NCBI GenBank assembly: GCA_039105265.1
Contig: JAPFFF010000021.1
Span: forward strand, 1,550,001-1,614,000
Origin: Tritrichomonas musculus
Lineage: Eukaryota > Parabasalia > Tritrichomonadida > Tritrichomonadidae
Length of the DNA stretch: 64,000 bases
Direction: 5' to 3'
In this document: positions 40,126 through 50,893 of the stretch, in pieces
Layout: each line of letters starts with the position of its first letter
Position numbering within the stretch: the first letter of the stretch is position 1
Made by a program: the position numbers and the translations under genes
Notes under the pieces: model-generated
Database searches by the model: none
What the model saw: the letters and a program-made list of their open reading frames with translations, nothing else
Told to the model about the DNA's origin: nothing

Positions 40126-43100
40126 TTATTTTTTAAAATCAAATTTAGAATTGTCATTAATTTTGTCATCTTTCACTGTATAAGCATTCTGATTCAAAGC
40201 GTCATCAACATTTTGGTTTTCATCATACTCAGAAGATACTTTAAGGCCATCATATTTAATAGCTTGACTATGAAAATGGAAATTTATCATAAAGGAAGCA
40301 AAACAGAGCATCAAAAGGAATCCTATTTTAAGAAATTGCTGCACCGGGATGTTATCAGCAAGCATTTCTGAACAATTCATGTTTACATTAATTTTATTAT
40401 TAAATAAAGATTTAATAGTATCTCCAGAAAATGCGAAATCAGCTGGTGAAACAATTTTTAATAACAAATTGAAGAATTTGGCTAATTCTTGTTTATATTT
40501 CTTCATTACTTCAATTTGCTTTGCTAATTTGGAACTCAAAAAAGTACAAATAGAATCACAAAATTTAGATATTTGAGAATCAATGATTTTAGAAGCAATT
40601 TCTTTCAATGTTTTCTTCATTATTTCAACCAAAGCTTTCCCTGAAAAGTTTGCAACCCATTCAAAAAGTGATTTTGCAACACTGGCAATATAAACAAGTC
40701 CAATAATCAAAATTCCAGCAAGAATTGGAACCATGCTTTTAACAGAAATTGTAAACAAAAATAAAGGATCTGTATCAATGAGACAATTCTCATTACTTAA
40801 AATTTTGCCGTCAATATTTTCAATATCAAAATCAAAACAAACTCCAAATTCACAACCACCAAGAGTCCTTCTAAGGAAGAACTTCAATCCAATATAACTT
40901 CCAATCAAGTCATTTATTTTCTGACAAATAACATTAAAGATTCCATCAATTTTTTCAGTGATACTTAAAATTGAATAGTAATGATCAGGCAATTTCTGAA
41001 TATATTTCAATTCTGGATCTTTAATGTATGTCTGTTTTTGATCTTTGCCATCAATGGAGTTTATTCTTGCTCCTGATTCATTTATTAAAGAATATGGTTT
41101 GAAACCAATCGTAAAAGAACAAAACCTTTTCCTACCAACTTGTTTTAAGCATTTTGATATATCTTTTGGATACAATGACATGATTTTTTCTTCATATTTT
41201 TTCAATACAATTTTAAATATATGCATAAAAGTTGGCACAATTTCATATTTCTTTTCTGGTAAGTAAAAATCAAGTAATTTATAAAGATCACCTATTTCTT
41301 TATTCAGGCAATCTTTATATTTTCCTTTCTTTTGGCTACTATTGAATTGTTTGTCTATTTTTTCAATGAATAATGACCATGATTCAAGAATCATTTCACG
41401 CACATATTTTTGAAACAGCATCCAAGTGTATTTGCAATTAGGACAATTAAAAAGAGAAAATATTCTTTGCGATTGAATATCCAGGAATGTATGATATGAC
41501 ATGCAAATTGGAAACTCAAATTCATATGCCCTAATTCTGTTGACATTAATTTTTGCTTTTCTCAATTTGGAAACTACTTCATCCGTCAATTTTTGTGGAT
41601 TAATAGGACCTGAAAAAATCCAACTTCTTTTTGCTCTATATCTTTCGATGAATTCTCTTTGAATATTATTTTTGAATTGAAAATCATCCAGATAATTACT
41701 TATGCTGCTGTCTTTTAATATTCTAATTGGTGAGATATATTGCTTTTTCAAACAAATGATTCGAACACTTCCTGGGTTTCCTTGACGTGCTGTTCGACCA
41801 AAAGCTTGATGCATCACTCTTGAATTAGACGAAAAGTAAGCAACAATAACATGTAAAGGAAAATCAGATACTTTAATGTTTGTTCCACGTCCACAAACAT
41901 TTGTTCCTAAAGAAATTGTTCCTTTATCTCCAGCAATTGAATCTGGTTTAATTTTATTATTAATTCCATCAAAGATGAAGACGTTATTCACTCCTTTTGA
42001 AATGAGTAAATTAAAAACTGCTGATATTTCATTTAAATCTTGGAAAATGGCCATTACCGGGATCTTTTTTTTAGTTAATGAAATTGCTTCATAAACAATT
42101 TTATTGTTTCGTTCTTCAATACTATCACAAAGAATGATTGGATACTCAACAAGATAATTTGGCAAATTTCTTGGAATTTTCTTCGTAATAAGATTATATT
42201 GTTCCTTATATATTTTCTTGTTGTATTTGTTTCCTATTGTTCCTGTTAATCCACAAACGCCATCATAACAACTTACAAATATTGGATGTGATACATACAA
42301 ATAATTCAAAGAAGCTTCTTTGATTTTCAAATTTTGATTTTCTTCATTACTCAATTTTTCTTTTATTGCTATGAATTGATGAATAAATCCACTGAATTCT
42401 TTATTTGGTTCCAAAATTCCTTTATTATCATAATCAAAAGGAACAATATATTTATAAGTTTTCGATTTTCTATTATCTTTAACATTTTTATCTATATTTT
42501 TAAAGCTAAAAAACTTTTGAATTGAACCTTTGATTTTTTCTTTCATGTCTTTAATTAAATTTGTTGAATTTTGAATAATTGAATCAAGTGTTATTTTTTC
42601 TCTAATTTCAATTGATTCAATTGAATATTTTATTCCATTTTTAAATTCATCTTGATTAACTAGATCTATTTGGTTATACATGTCATTTATATCATCCAAT
42701 GAAAGATCAGTACATTTTAGCCATTTTGATTTTACTTCTTTAAAAGTAATTTCTTGAGGTTTCTTTTGTAACCAGCTTTTATACACAAATTCTAATATTT
42801 CATCTCCGTTTGTCTTCAAAGAACGAGATAAAATTGTGCCATTTGATAGCTCATCTATCAAAATTGAATCAGCTTCATCTATCAATAAAGAGCAGCCTTT
42901 ATAATATGTATTTAAATAAGCAGGAAAAGTTTCCATTATTCGTAGATAAAGACTTTCAAAGTTTACAAATGTAGAAAAGACAACATTTGCTTTATTTTTA
43001 ACAATTTCATTATCATTTCCAATTCCACAAACAGAGAAATTCATATTTGATGAATTCTTGAATAAACTTTTCCTGAAAAACTCTTGTGGATAAAAATTAG

Positions 43101-44790
43101 GATTGTATTTATAATCATTGGTTTCACTATTATTTTTGTCATCATTTATTGGTAATTCATTATAATGAAGAAGAACAGCTGATTTAAGACCAAGTTGTTG
43201 AAAAAACAAAAATGAATCATGGTAATCTCGGTTTGCCAATGTAATATTTGATGATGCAATATGAACTGTTTTTTTCATCAAAGCCAGAAGAGATGCAATC
43301 AAGCAAATAATACATGATTTTCCTTCCCCTGTATCAACTTGGTAAATGACACCTTTATTAGAATCACAATCATCAGTCAATTTTGATGAATCAAAAAGAC
43401 AAGATTTGCATGCTTCTAATGCAGTAAATAATTGATTATCATGTAATCGAAACTTTTTATTTACATTATTATAAATATATTTAGAATATGCATATGAAAC
43501 ATAATTTAAAACTTGTTGAACTTTTTTCTCTTTGAACAATGAAAAAATAAATTCCTTTTTAAATTCATCAGCGTTGCTGTTTTTGCGTGATAACTGATCT
43601 TGCATCATTGTTATTATATCTAGAGTTGATGAATCTGTTTTTGTTAAATATAACATTTTCATTACATAATATTCAGGCTTGATTGCATAGAGATCATCAT
43701 GATTTATGTATTGGCATTCTAATATAAAATTAATTTCTATTAAATAAATAGAAATTTTGTTTCTTTCTTTAAATCGATATAAAAAGTCATTTTTATTTAT
43801 TAATGCAATAGAAAATTGAGATGATTCATCTGGAATGGAATCATTCAATTCTTTGTAAAGAGGAACATTTGATAAGCATATTTGAATTTTATCATAGTCA
43901 AATCCATTTTTACAATAAAAAAATTTATCAGCCTTTTTAAGTGGATCATGCTTGATTGACTGAATAACATCAAAAGAAAAATGAATGGAATGAAAAAATT
44001 GTTTTTTCTTCAATATTTTATAGTATTCATTGACTTTTTCCGATATTTCAAAGTATTGAAAATATAAATATAAATGTGATTGAATTGTAATATTGCTTAA
44101 TGCACTGTATAGAATTTCTGAATCTTTTTTGCTTCGGTTTTCGTTTTCAAGAATTAAATGAATCTCTGCATATTTCGAATGAGAAATTAAAATAAGCATT
44201 TCTTGTCTAAATTTGGATGAGACAGACATGTGAATACAAAGAACAATTAAATAACCCGAACCTTGCAATAAATCAATTTCAAGATTAATATATAATATGT
44301 TTAGATCTGGATTTTGAATAAGATCTAAACATATTACTGCTATAGGTGTATTTGATAAATATATATGATATCCTTTGTTTGATATTGAATTTCGAATTTT
44401 AAAAAATCGATATTTAGAGCTTGATAAATATTCTCCCTTTAATGCCAATCTGGCTTTTTTGAAACTTTGCTGTTCTGGGTAATTTAAATTTATTTTTTCA
44501 AATAAATATCGATAGAAATCTTTAATTGCTGAATTCCGAAAATCGTTTTCAAATATATTTAAATAATTAATAATGGTTTGAGCTGATCTATTTAAAAAAA
44601 TATAGTTATGTAAATCTTTTTTAAATTTCATTGATGTTTGAACTGTGTCAGCATTATAAAATATATTTCGAGATGCAATTCGTAAATATTTAAAGAAAAA
44701 TATCATACTTGTTTTCTTTTCCTTATCTTTTTCATCAGTTGAAGCGTCAATAATTAATGAAACCATTGTTGATGGATCTAAAATTGGCAT
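40126..44790 (-). CDS. SecA-type DEAD motor ATPase, 1554 aa, with C-terminal membrane segments
   Basis: The central third follows bacterial SecA. The Walker A is TGEGKS at about 485-491, followed by a THE...NITLANRD-like region. The Walker B is LLIDEADSILIDE at about 634-646. GLTGTIGNKYNKKIY with IPRN corresponds to the SecA TGTA..E...IY.L....IPTN stretch. Then come GTNVCGRGTNI near 967 and QAFGRTARQGNPGS near 1000. In bacteria SecA pushes preproteins through SecYEG. Here the N-terminal 470 residues and C-terminal 500 residues are not recognised. Two hydrophobic segments (about 1352-1371 and 1483-1505) suggest a membrane-bound form. A full-length SecA scaffold or C-terminal zinc site is not seen. 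It is divergent from the 1354-residue gene across 388 bp. Its substrate is unknown. Confidence 0.85.
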   Translation of the reverse strand: MPILDPSTMVSLIIDASTDEKDKEKKTSMIFFFKYLRIASRNIFYNADTVQTSMKFKKDLHNYIFLNRSAQTIINYLNIFENDFRNSAIKDFYRYLFEKINLNYPEQQSFKKARLALKGEYLSSSKYRFFKIRNSISNKGYHIYLSNTPIAVICLDLIQNPDLNILYINLEIDLLQGSGYLIVLCIHMSVSSKFRQEMLILISHSKYAEIHLILENENRSKKDSEILYSALSNITIQSHLYLYFQYFEISEKVNEYYKILKKKQFFHSIHFSFDVIQSIKHDPLKKADKFFYCKNGFDYDKIQICLSNVPLYKELNDSIPDESSQFSIALINKNDFLYRFKERNKISIYLIEINFILECQYINHDDLYAIKPEYYVMKMLYLTKTDSSTLDIITMMQDQLSRKNSNADEFKKEFIFSLFKEKKVQQVLNYVSYAYSKYIYNNVNKKFRLHDNQLFTALEACKSCLFDSSKLTDDCDSNKGVIYQVDTGEGKSCIICLIASLLALMKKTVHIASSNITLANRDYHDSFLFFQQLGLKSAVLLHYNELPINDDKNNSETNDYKYNPNFYPQEFFRKSLFKNSSNMNFSVCGIGNDNEIVKNKANVVFSTFVNFESLYLRIMETFPAYLNTYYKGCSLLIDEADSILIDELSNGTILSRSLKTNGDEILEFVYKSWLQKKPQEITFKEVKSKWLKCTDLSLDDINDMYNQIDLVNQDEFKNGIKYSIESIEIREKITLDSIIQNSTNLIKDMKEKIKGSIQKFFSFKNIDKNVKDNRKSKTYKYIVPFDYDNKGILEPNKEFSGFIHQFIAIKEKLSNEENQNLKIKEASLNYLYVSHPIFVSCYDGVCGLTGTIGNKYNKKIYKEQYNLITKKIPRNLPNYLVEYPIILCDSIEERNNKIVYEAISLTKKKIPVMAIFQDLNEISAVFNLLISKGVNNVFIFDGINNKIKPDSIAGDKGTISLGTNVCGRGTNIKVSDFPLHVIVAYFSSNSRVMHQAFGRTARQGNPGSVRIICLKKQYISPIRILKDSSISNYLDDFQFKNNIQREFIERYRAKRSWIFSGPINPQKLTDEVVSKLRKAKINVNRIRAYEFEFPICMSYHTFLDIQSQRIFSLFNCPNCKYTWMLFQKYVREMILESWSLFIEKIDKQFNSSQKKGKYKDCLNKEIGDLYKLLDFYLPEKKYEIVPTFMHIFKIVLKKYEEKIMSLYPKDISKCLKQVGRKRFCSFTIGFKPYSLINESGARINSIDGKDQKQTYIKDPELKYIQKLPDHYYSILSITEKIDGIFNVICQKINDLIGSYIGLKFFLRRTLGGCEFGVCFDFDIENIDGKILSNENCLIDTDPLFLFTISVKSMVPILAGILIIGLVYIASVAKSLFEWVANFSGKALVEIMKKTLKEIASKIIDSQISKFCDSICTFLSSKLAKQIEVMKKYKQELAKFFNLLLKIVSPADFAFSGDTIKSLFNNKINVNMNCSEMLADNIPVQQFLKIGFLLMLCFASFMINFHFHSQAIKYDGLKVSSEYDENQNVDDALNQNAYTVKDDKINDNSKFDFKK

Positions 44791-44977
44791 TTGAAAAAAT
44801 TTGAATTTATTGGCCTTTTTGCAATTCTAAAATGTAATTTTGAATGATGGCTTACTCTTTTTTCAAAAATTAAATAAAATATATTTTAGTCCATATTATC
44901 AAAAAAGATCCTTCTTATCTAAATGTACAGCTAACAATTCAAACCATTACAAAACTAATAATATATTATTATGTTGA

Positions 44978-45025
<48 letters not shown>

Positions 45026-45178
45026 AAATAAATAGAATTATCAATTTGTATACTTTTGCTTAATTAAGAATAAATACATAAATGCACGGTTTATATGGAT
45101 AGATAACTAAATAAAGAAGTAATGCAAAAAAATTGACCTATTTTATATTCAAAATTGAATGCTTTATTCATATTTTTA
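44791..45178. promoter_or_regulatory. Divergent promoter region with a T44 tract
   Basis: The only space between the two large divergent genes, so it should hold both start regions. An uninterrupted run of 44 T fills 44980-45023. Long homopolymer tracts exclude nucleosomes in many eukaryotes; that role here is inference. Confidence 0.5.
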
Positions 45179-48100
45179 ATGGAACCAAATCTTGCGATTA
45201 TCAAATATATTTTTAAGAAAAATGGTTTAAATAACGAAGATGATTTGATTGAAACTTTTTTTAACAATGGAATATCATTTGCTAAATTGATCTCCATTAT
45301 TTTTCACGTTGAAAATATCCCCAGAATTATATCCATACCAAAAAACATTTTTCACAAAAAAATGAACAATGAAGCTGCACTTCAATACTTGTGTCAGCAT
45401 GATGAACAAATTAACAAAATTCATCCAAATTATGAAACCGATAAAGATAAAAATAATTTGTTGGCATTGATTATTACCAAAAAATTGTTTACGATTGATC
45501 ATGAAAATATTATTATTAAATGCAATATTATCTTTAAAACATTCAATTTCCAAATTGAAAATAAAAAAGATTTTTTCAAATATTCAAATTTGTTATACTT
45601 ATTAAAGTTTTTTAGAGAAGATTTGGTTGAAGTTATTGATGAGGACCATATCGAATTTGGAAATAATTTTCAACCAATTTTTGAAAAAGCACAAGTTCCA
45701 ATTGTTGTTGATGCTAATTCAATTAAACCAGAAAATCAATATCAATTTTTTATTCAAGTTGAAATAATCTTTGATATTTTTAATGGCGATAGCATTTTAA
45801 CAAATGTAGCAAATTCCAAAAATAAAGAAAGAAACAATACAGATAACGACCAAGAAATAGAAAAGAAATCAATAAATATTAATGATGAAGAACAAAATAC
45901 CAATGCTCAAAAAAAAGAAGAAAAAAATGCAGAAGAAAATCCAAAAGAAAAAGTTGAACATATAATACAAGATAATGATGAAAATAATTCAAATGCTGAT
46001 CAAAAAAAAGTATCAAATGAATGCCAAGAAGATAATATTACTCTGACAAAGGCAAGTCAAATAAACAATATCGCTACACCTATACACATAATTCATGATT
46101 TTATATCTGAAAATCAAAAAAAACAAAATATGAAAGAGCCTGAAACACAGAATCATCAAGACAATGGACTTTCAGTAAATGAATCAAGTCTTATAAATAC
46201 AGATCAAAAAGAAGACAGTTTTATGAAGACAAATAATAAAGAAGAAGAAATTATAGCTCAAAATGCAAATTTCGATAAACCAAATGAATGTCAAAAAGAA
46301 GAAGAAAATATTGTTCAAAAAGAGAATTTCATTAATGAAGATGTAAATAAACAAAGTAATAAAGATAGATTTGAAGAATACATATCTTTGGAAAACAAAA
46401 GGAGAGAAAACGAAAAATATGAAAGGATATATTTTTCAATAAATAAAGAAGAAAGGTCAAAAGAAGAGTACGAAGAAGCAGTTGAAGAATCTATTTTAAA
46501 AACAATCAATGCAATTGGTAAAAAATATAATATGTTTTTCTTAGATTTTTATGATGCTGTTTATAATGATTCTATACCAAAATTTGTCATGCGTTATTTG
46601 AAACTTGACACAATTAAAAACGTCCATTTAACAAATACATATGAACCAATTTATCAACGAGATAAACTCAACAAGCAAGAAATAAAAAATATTGAAGCTG
46701 TTATTTCCTTTTTAAGGGAAAAGAAAGAAATATTTTCATTCCTTGTGTATGACTTTTATACTCCTTCCAACATAAAAGAATCAACAATCTTTTTTTACAT
46801 AAATTTTTTAGATAACTTTTTCCTTAAGACTTCAAAAGTTGAACTAGGAAAAAGATGTTTTAGGATAACTTCATTAATCCCAGAATTTAGAGAATCAAAA
46901 GGTGTTAGCTTTTATATTCCTGAAGCTCATTATTGCTTACTTCATTTCTTTATAACAGGAAGTATTCATAATTTTAGTTTTAAAAAATGTTGGAGAATCC
47001 CCTATTTTTCTCTTTCTAAAGTACCATTAATTTGCAAAAGTTATTTGTATTTTGAAGCGGATGATGAATCTAAATACTCATTTTTTCCACCTTCCATTTA
47101 TTATCAGCTCCAATTCATTTATGATGCCATTGATACTTATGGAATTGCCCATCATATTGTTGAGATGTTTTATCAGTCAATCAACAAAATTAGGGAAGTA
47201 AAACTTCCAGATATTAATAAAATTACACAAAAGTTCAAAATTAGAAATTATTCTATGAAATATAAAACTGAAAATTCAGTGGAAAATAATCAAGATTCAA
47301 TTAATAAAGAAGAAATAGATGAAAACATAAGTTTTCTAACATTTAAAGATCGTCTACAAGAAATAAATCATTCTGATGATGAAGTCAATAATCAAATGAA
47401 ATCTTCCAAAGAAATTCCATCATTTGAACAATTTTGGAATTCAAAAAAATCAATGTATAAATATGAAAATGGTCTATTTCATTTAAATGACAAATCAACG
47501 GAGAACTTAAAATCAGATGAATTAAAATGGGAAAATGAGTTGACTCAAATTTTGCATGATACTAAAGATTCTAGCGAGCAAGGAGTATTATTTACTTATT
47601 GTCAATGTAAAAAAATATATAAAATTTTTTACTATGACGAAATAATTGGAGAATGGCGATTTGATTCTTCAGAATTCAACAGTTTCAAAATTGATAAAAA
47701 AATAGATGTTAGTGGATCAAGAACACCATTAATATTTTTCTTAAATACTCCTGATGATATTGTTGATTTAATGACGCAAAATATTTTTAAAAGCAATCCA
47801 GATTTTGAGGATTGCAATGATGCTGAACAAATATTTATTGATGCAAAATGTGATAAATCCTTATTACAATTTACATTTATTTCATTCACAGCAGCTGAAA
47901 AAGGAAATAAATGTGAATATTATGATATTAAGCCAATTTTCCTTCAGCTTCATGTTCCAAAATCAAAAAAGAATCTTCCTAATATTAATAGAATTATGAT
48001 TAATATGTATGCATTTCTCTCCATATGTTGTGATTTAGGAATAGTTGTTCTAAATAAAACAAGATATATGGAACAAATTGAATTTACAAAAACATTTTTC

Positions 48101-49219
48101 AAAATCATTAATATTAAAAAAGATGAAAAAGTTAAGCAAGAATCAAAATTACTCTCTTTTTCTTCATCTGATAATGAAGAATATGATATGGAAGAAGAAA
48201 AATGGGAGAATATCAATTATAATTCAATAAATATAGAAGATATTGAAAAGTCAAACTTTAAGAGAAAAGACCCAAAAATTATATTTTTGATAGATGATAA
48301 ATATAGCCAAGATCATAAATCATATGATATAATTCAGAAAAAAATGGCGAAAAGTCAATTTTTTAAGAATTTATTATCGAATGATACATTCGAATGCCCT
48401 TTTGCTTATATTGAAACAAACAGATTATATAGTTACGCAAATTTGGTTAATTTCATGAAAGATCGTTTCATTAAAAATTGCAATATTATTGATGATTTAG
48501 ATCAGAACCTTAATTGCATTAGATATAGTCAAATAAGTGAATCTTACATTAATTTAAAATTAAAAGGGCCATCATGGAGGGAAGAATTGAATCAAATAAT
48601 TCGGCAAAGATATAATATGATCAAACTATCAGAAAATCAAACCAAAAAAGAATCTTGGTTTAATTTGTTATCAAAATTAACTGATGAAATATCTAAAATT
48701 TCTCCATTTTATGATGATGAGTTTAATAATGAATGCTCATTAATCATTTCAGATATTCAGAAAGAAAAGTGCAAGAAAGAGCAAAGCATGCTGAAAGCAG
48801 AATTGAAAATAAGTTCAGATCAACATTTGAAGTTCATTGAAAAAACAATGAAAAAAAAAGACTTTTGGAATGAAGAGCAAATGCTAGAAATTAAACTAAC
48901 GCATGAAAGATTTTTACATGAAGAATTTTATAGTATAATCAAATTAACATGTCCAGAAAATACATACAGTATTATATATGAAGAAAACATTGATGTTTTA
49001 AATCATCAAAAGAATTCTGATGATGATCAAATAAAAAAAATATTTGAAAAATATGTAGAAATCAACAAAATTAAAAGTAATACTAAAGAAGAAAGTTTAC
49101 AAGAAGATATCAATAAAGGAACTAATTATTCAGTAAGGGAAACCGAAAACCTTCGTGAAATAAAGGTTACAGTTCAAATCAACAGAGATTTAAAAAGTGA
49201 AATCGAACAAGATTTTTGA
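45179..49219 (+). CDS. Large protein with possible N-terminal calponin-homology-like domain
   Basis: I place the start at MEPNLAIIKYI (45179); an ATG 24 bp earlier adds only a hydrophobic octapeptide. Residues 1-110 (DLIETFFNNGISFAKLISII, NNEAALQYLCQHDEQINKI, NNLLALIITKKLF) have the layout of a divergent calponin-homology domain, which binds actin or microtubule partners, but the match is loose. Residues about 220-420 are Asn/Glu/Lys-rich and low in complexity, probably disordered. The middle and C-terminal parts (for example SLIPEFRESKGVSFYIPEAH, FTYCQCKKIYKIFYYDE, and an ending rich in helical Lys/Glu) are not recognised. No membrane segment. The head-to-head pairing with the SecA-type gene hints at shared regulation only. 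Confidence 0.7.
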   Translation: MEPNLAIIKYIFKKNGLNNEDDLIETFFNNGISFAKLISIIFHVENIPRIISIPKNIFHKKMNNEAALQYLCQHDEQINKIHPNYETDKDKNNLLALIITKKLFTIDHENIIIKCNIIFKTFNFQIENKKDFFKYSNLLYLLKFFREDLVEVIDEDHIEFGNNFQPIFEKAQVPIVVDANSIKPENQYQFFIQVEIIFDIFNGDSILTNVANSKNKERNNTDNDQEIEKKSININDEEQNTNAQKKEEKNAEENPKEKVEHIIQDNDENNSNADQKKVSNECQEDNITLTKASQINNIATPIHIIHDFISENQKKQNMKEPETQNHQDNGLSVNESSLINTDQKEDSFMKTNNKEEEIIAQNANFDKPNECQKEEENIVQKENFINEDVNKQSNKDRFEEYISLENKRRENEKYERIYFSINKEERSKEEYEEAVEESILKTINAIGKKYNMFFLDFYDAVYNDSIPKFVMRYLKLDTIKNVHLTNTYEPIYQRDKLNKQEIKNIEAVISFLREKKEIFSFLVYDFYTPSNIKESTIFFYINFLDNFFLKTSKVELGKRCFRITSLIPEFRESKGVSFYIPEAHYCLLHFFITGSIHNFSFKKCWRIPYFSLSKVPLICKSYLYFEADDESKYSFFPPSIYYQLQFIYDAIDTYGIAHHIVEMFYQSINKIREVKLPDINKITQKFKIRNYSMKYKTENSVENNQDSINKEEIDENISFLTFKDRLQEINHSDDEVNNQMKSSKEIPSFEQFWNSKKSMYKYENGLFHLNDKSTENLKSDELKWENELTQILHDTKDSSEQGVLFTYCQCKKIYKIFYYDEIIGEWRFDSSEFNSFKIDKKIDVSGSRTPLIFFLNTPDDIVDLMTQNIFKSNPDFEDCNDAEQIFIDAKCDKSLLQFTFISFTAAEKGNKCEYYDIKPIFLQLHVPKSKKNLPNINRIMINMYAFLSICCDLGIVVLNKTRYMEQIEFTKTFFKIINIKKDEKVKQESKLLSFSSSDNEEYDMEEEKWENINYNSINIEDIEKSNFKRKDPKIIFLIDDKYSQDHKSYDIIQKKMAKSQFFKNLLSNDTFECPFAYIETNRLYSYANLVNFMKDRFIKNCNIIDDLDQNLNCIRYSQISESYINLKLKGPSWREELNQIIRQRYNMIKLSENQTKKESWFNLLSKLTDEISKISPFYDDEFNNECSLIISDIQKEKCKKEQSMLKAELKISSDQHLKFIEKTMKKKDFWNEEQMLEIKLTHERFLHEEFYSIIKLTCPENTYSIIYEENIDVLNHQKNSDDDQIKKIFEKYVEINKIKSNTKEESLQEDINKGTNYSVRETENLREIKVTVQINRDLKSEIEQDF

Positions 49220-50893
49220 GAATAATATTTTTGGTAATAATTTTAGATCGAGAATCATTTATTTCCACCTGGATACGCATCGCTTCAGTCATATTCAAAG
49301 AAAACAAAGTCAAAATGTTTCTCAGAATGAAATTCAAATAAGAATGGATAAAAAACAATGTTCCTTAAACATAAGAAAACTTGACAATTGGTATTTTTAA
49401 ATCGAACAAATAAACTCTGTGTTTTGTGAATCAAAGAAAGAAATAAAATATTTATCTGATTCATAATTGATATGTTTCATATAGAAACTTAGATAGAATT
49501 CCAATAATTTTTCTTGCATATCTTAAGATGCATCATCAACTTGATGGAATAAGTTTTTATTATATGAGAAAAAAAATGTCTCTTTTTAATTATAATGGTT
49601 TTATTTATTCTTTTTTTGTTACATAAACTCATTATATATATATGGAATATTATGCTCTTTCTTTAATTTACTTCATCATTCATTGGAATAACTTGATCAG
49701 CTGATCGATATTGAACAAAAATTGATCAGATGTGAAATTTCTTATATATCATCATTTAAACAATATAATGATCATAAATTTATGAGAAAAATAACTTTTT
49801 GACTTCTATAAAGAAGGCTAAGATAAAAGATAAACAAAAACTATTAGTATAATGTATGAAACCTTAATCAGGTACTTTTTTCTTTTTTTAAATCAGACAC
49901 TTGAGAAAAAAGTCATTAAGACTTGCCTAACTTGTAGTGTATAACGTGCTTTCATTTGAATCATCCCGTTTCAATAGACCTGTAGCACTAGCCCTTCGGC
50001 GTTTTTGTAAAATACGGCTATTTGGTCGTTCATTGTATAGTTTATTTTACAAAACTTCTACGGCACCCGGCAAAAGTGCAATTTTTTGAATACTTTACAT
50101 AAAAAAATCTTCAAGTACGGCATACGGACGAAAGGGATACTGTAGCACTAAATTTTTTTTTTATTCATACAATTTAATTATTTTATTAAATATTTGATGA
50201 TAAATTATATAAAAATTATTATTATACATTATAAGTTTTGTTAAATATTATTAGTTTTACTTTTTTGATTTGGAGATATTTGTATAATAGTGAAAAATAA
50301 AATATTCTACTAAAAAAAACGATCAATTTATGCTAAATTGACCTTGTTCAGGATATATTGAAAGACATTTATGTGTAAAAATTGACAATACCTAATGAGG
50401 TATTTTAAAGATAGTGGAAGTTTTAAGCTGAATTTGATATTTTTTTAGAATTAACAGTAATTAAATACATATAATAAATTTATAATAAATTTTAAAATAG
50501 GTAAATTTTAAGAGATAGAAAGATATTCATAAATTTTCACTAGAGTTTTTTAATCATCACACCCTCTCAATTTTATCTATTAATATCTTTGATTATTACA
50601 ATTATCGTTTTAATATTATGTTAAATATATACTAATATAATTACAAAATATAATATTTTTAAAATAATATTTTATAAAAATTATTTTTTAATATAGAAAT
50701 TTGATGGTTTTGTTTTTTTACGTTGATAAAATAAAATTTTAATTCAATTTAATCAATTTTTGAATATTCGTAGAAAATTGAAGGGATTGAAGATTAAAAA
50801 ACTGAGTTAATATTGAAAAAGTTTCATTAATAAAATATTGAAAGAACAATTCAATTTTTCAATCAATAAGAAAAATATTTTCTCAATTTATAG
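49220..50893. other. Intergenic stretch containing one small mobile element
   Basis: No supported gene. The one GC-richer patch is the element at 49991-50139. The bases directly before the subtilisin ATG are AT-rich with an in-frame TAG three bases upstream, so no N-terminal extension is possible without splicing. Confidence 0.5.
49991..50139. mobile_element. 149-bp GC-richer insertion flanked by an 11-bp direct repeat
   Basis: CTGTAGCACTA occurs at 49980-49990 and again at 50140-50150, as a target duplication would. The insert begins GCCCTTCGGCG and its other end, inverted, reads TATCCCTTTCGTCCG, a loose terminal inverted repeat. Inside, TTTTGTAAAATA and its exact inverse form a stem, and the TACGGC motif recurs. 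An 11-bp duplication would suit a Mutator-type MITE; the ends are too imperfect to be sure. Confidence 0.45.

Noticed and set aside
49197-49400. 67-codon frame after the 1354-residue gene
   Set aside because: Overlaps the end of the large gene, has no homology signal, and composition fits chance.
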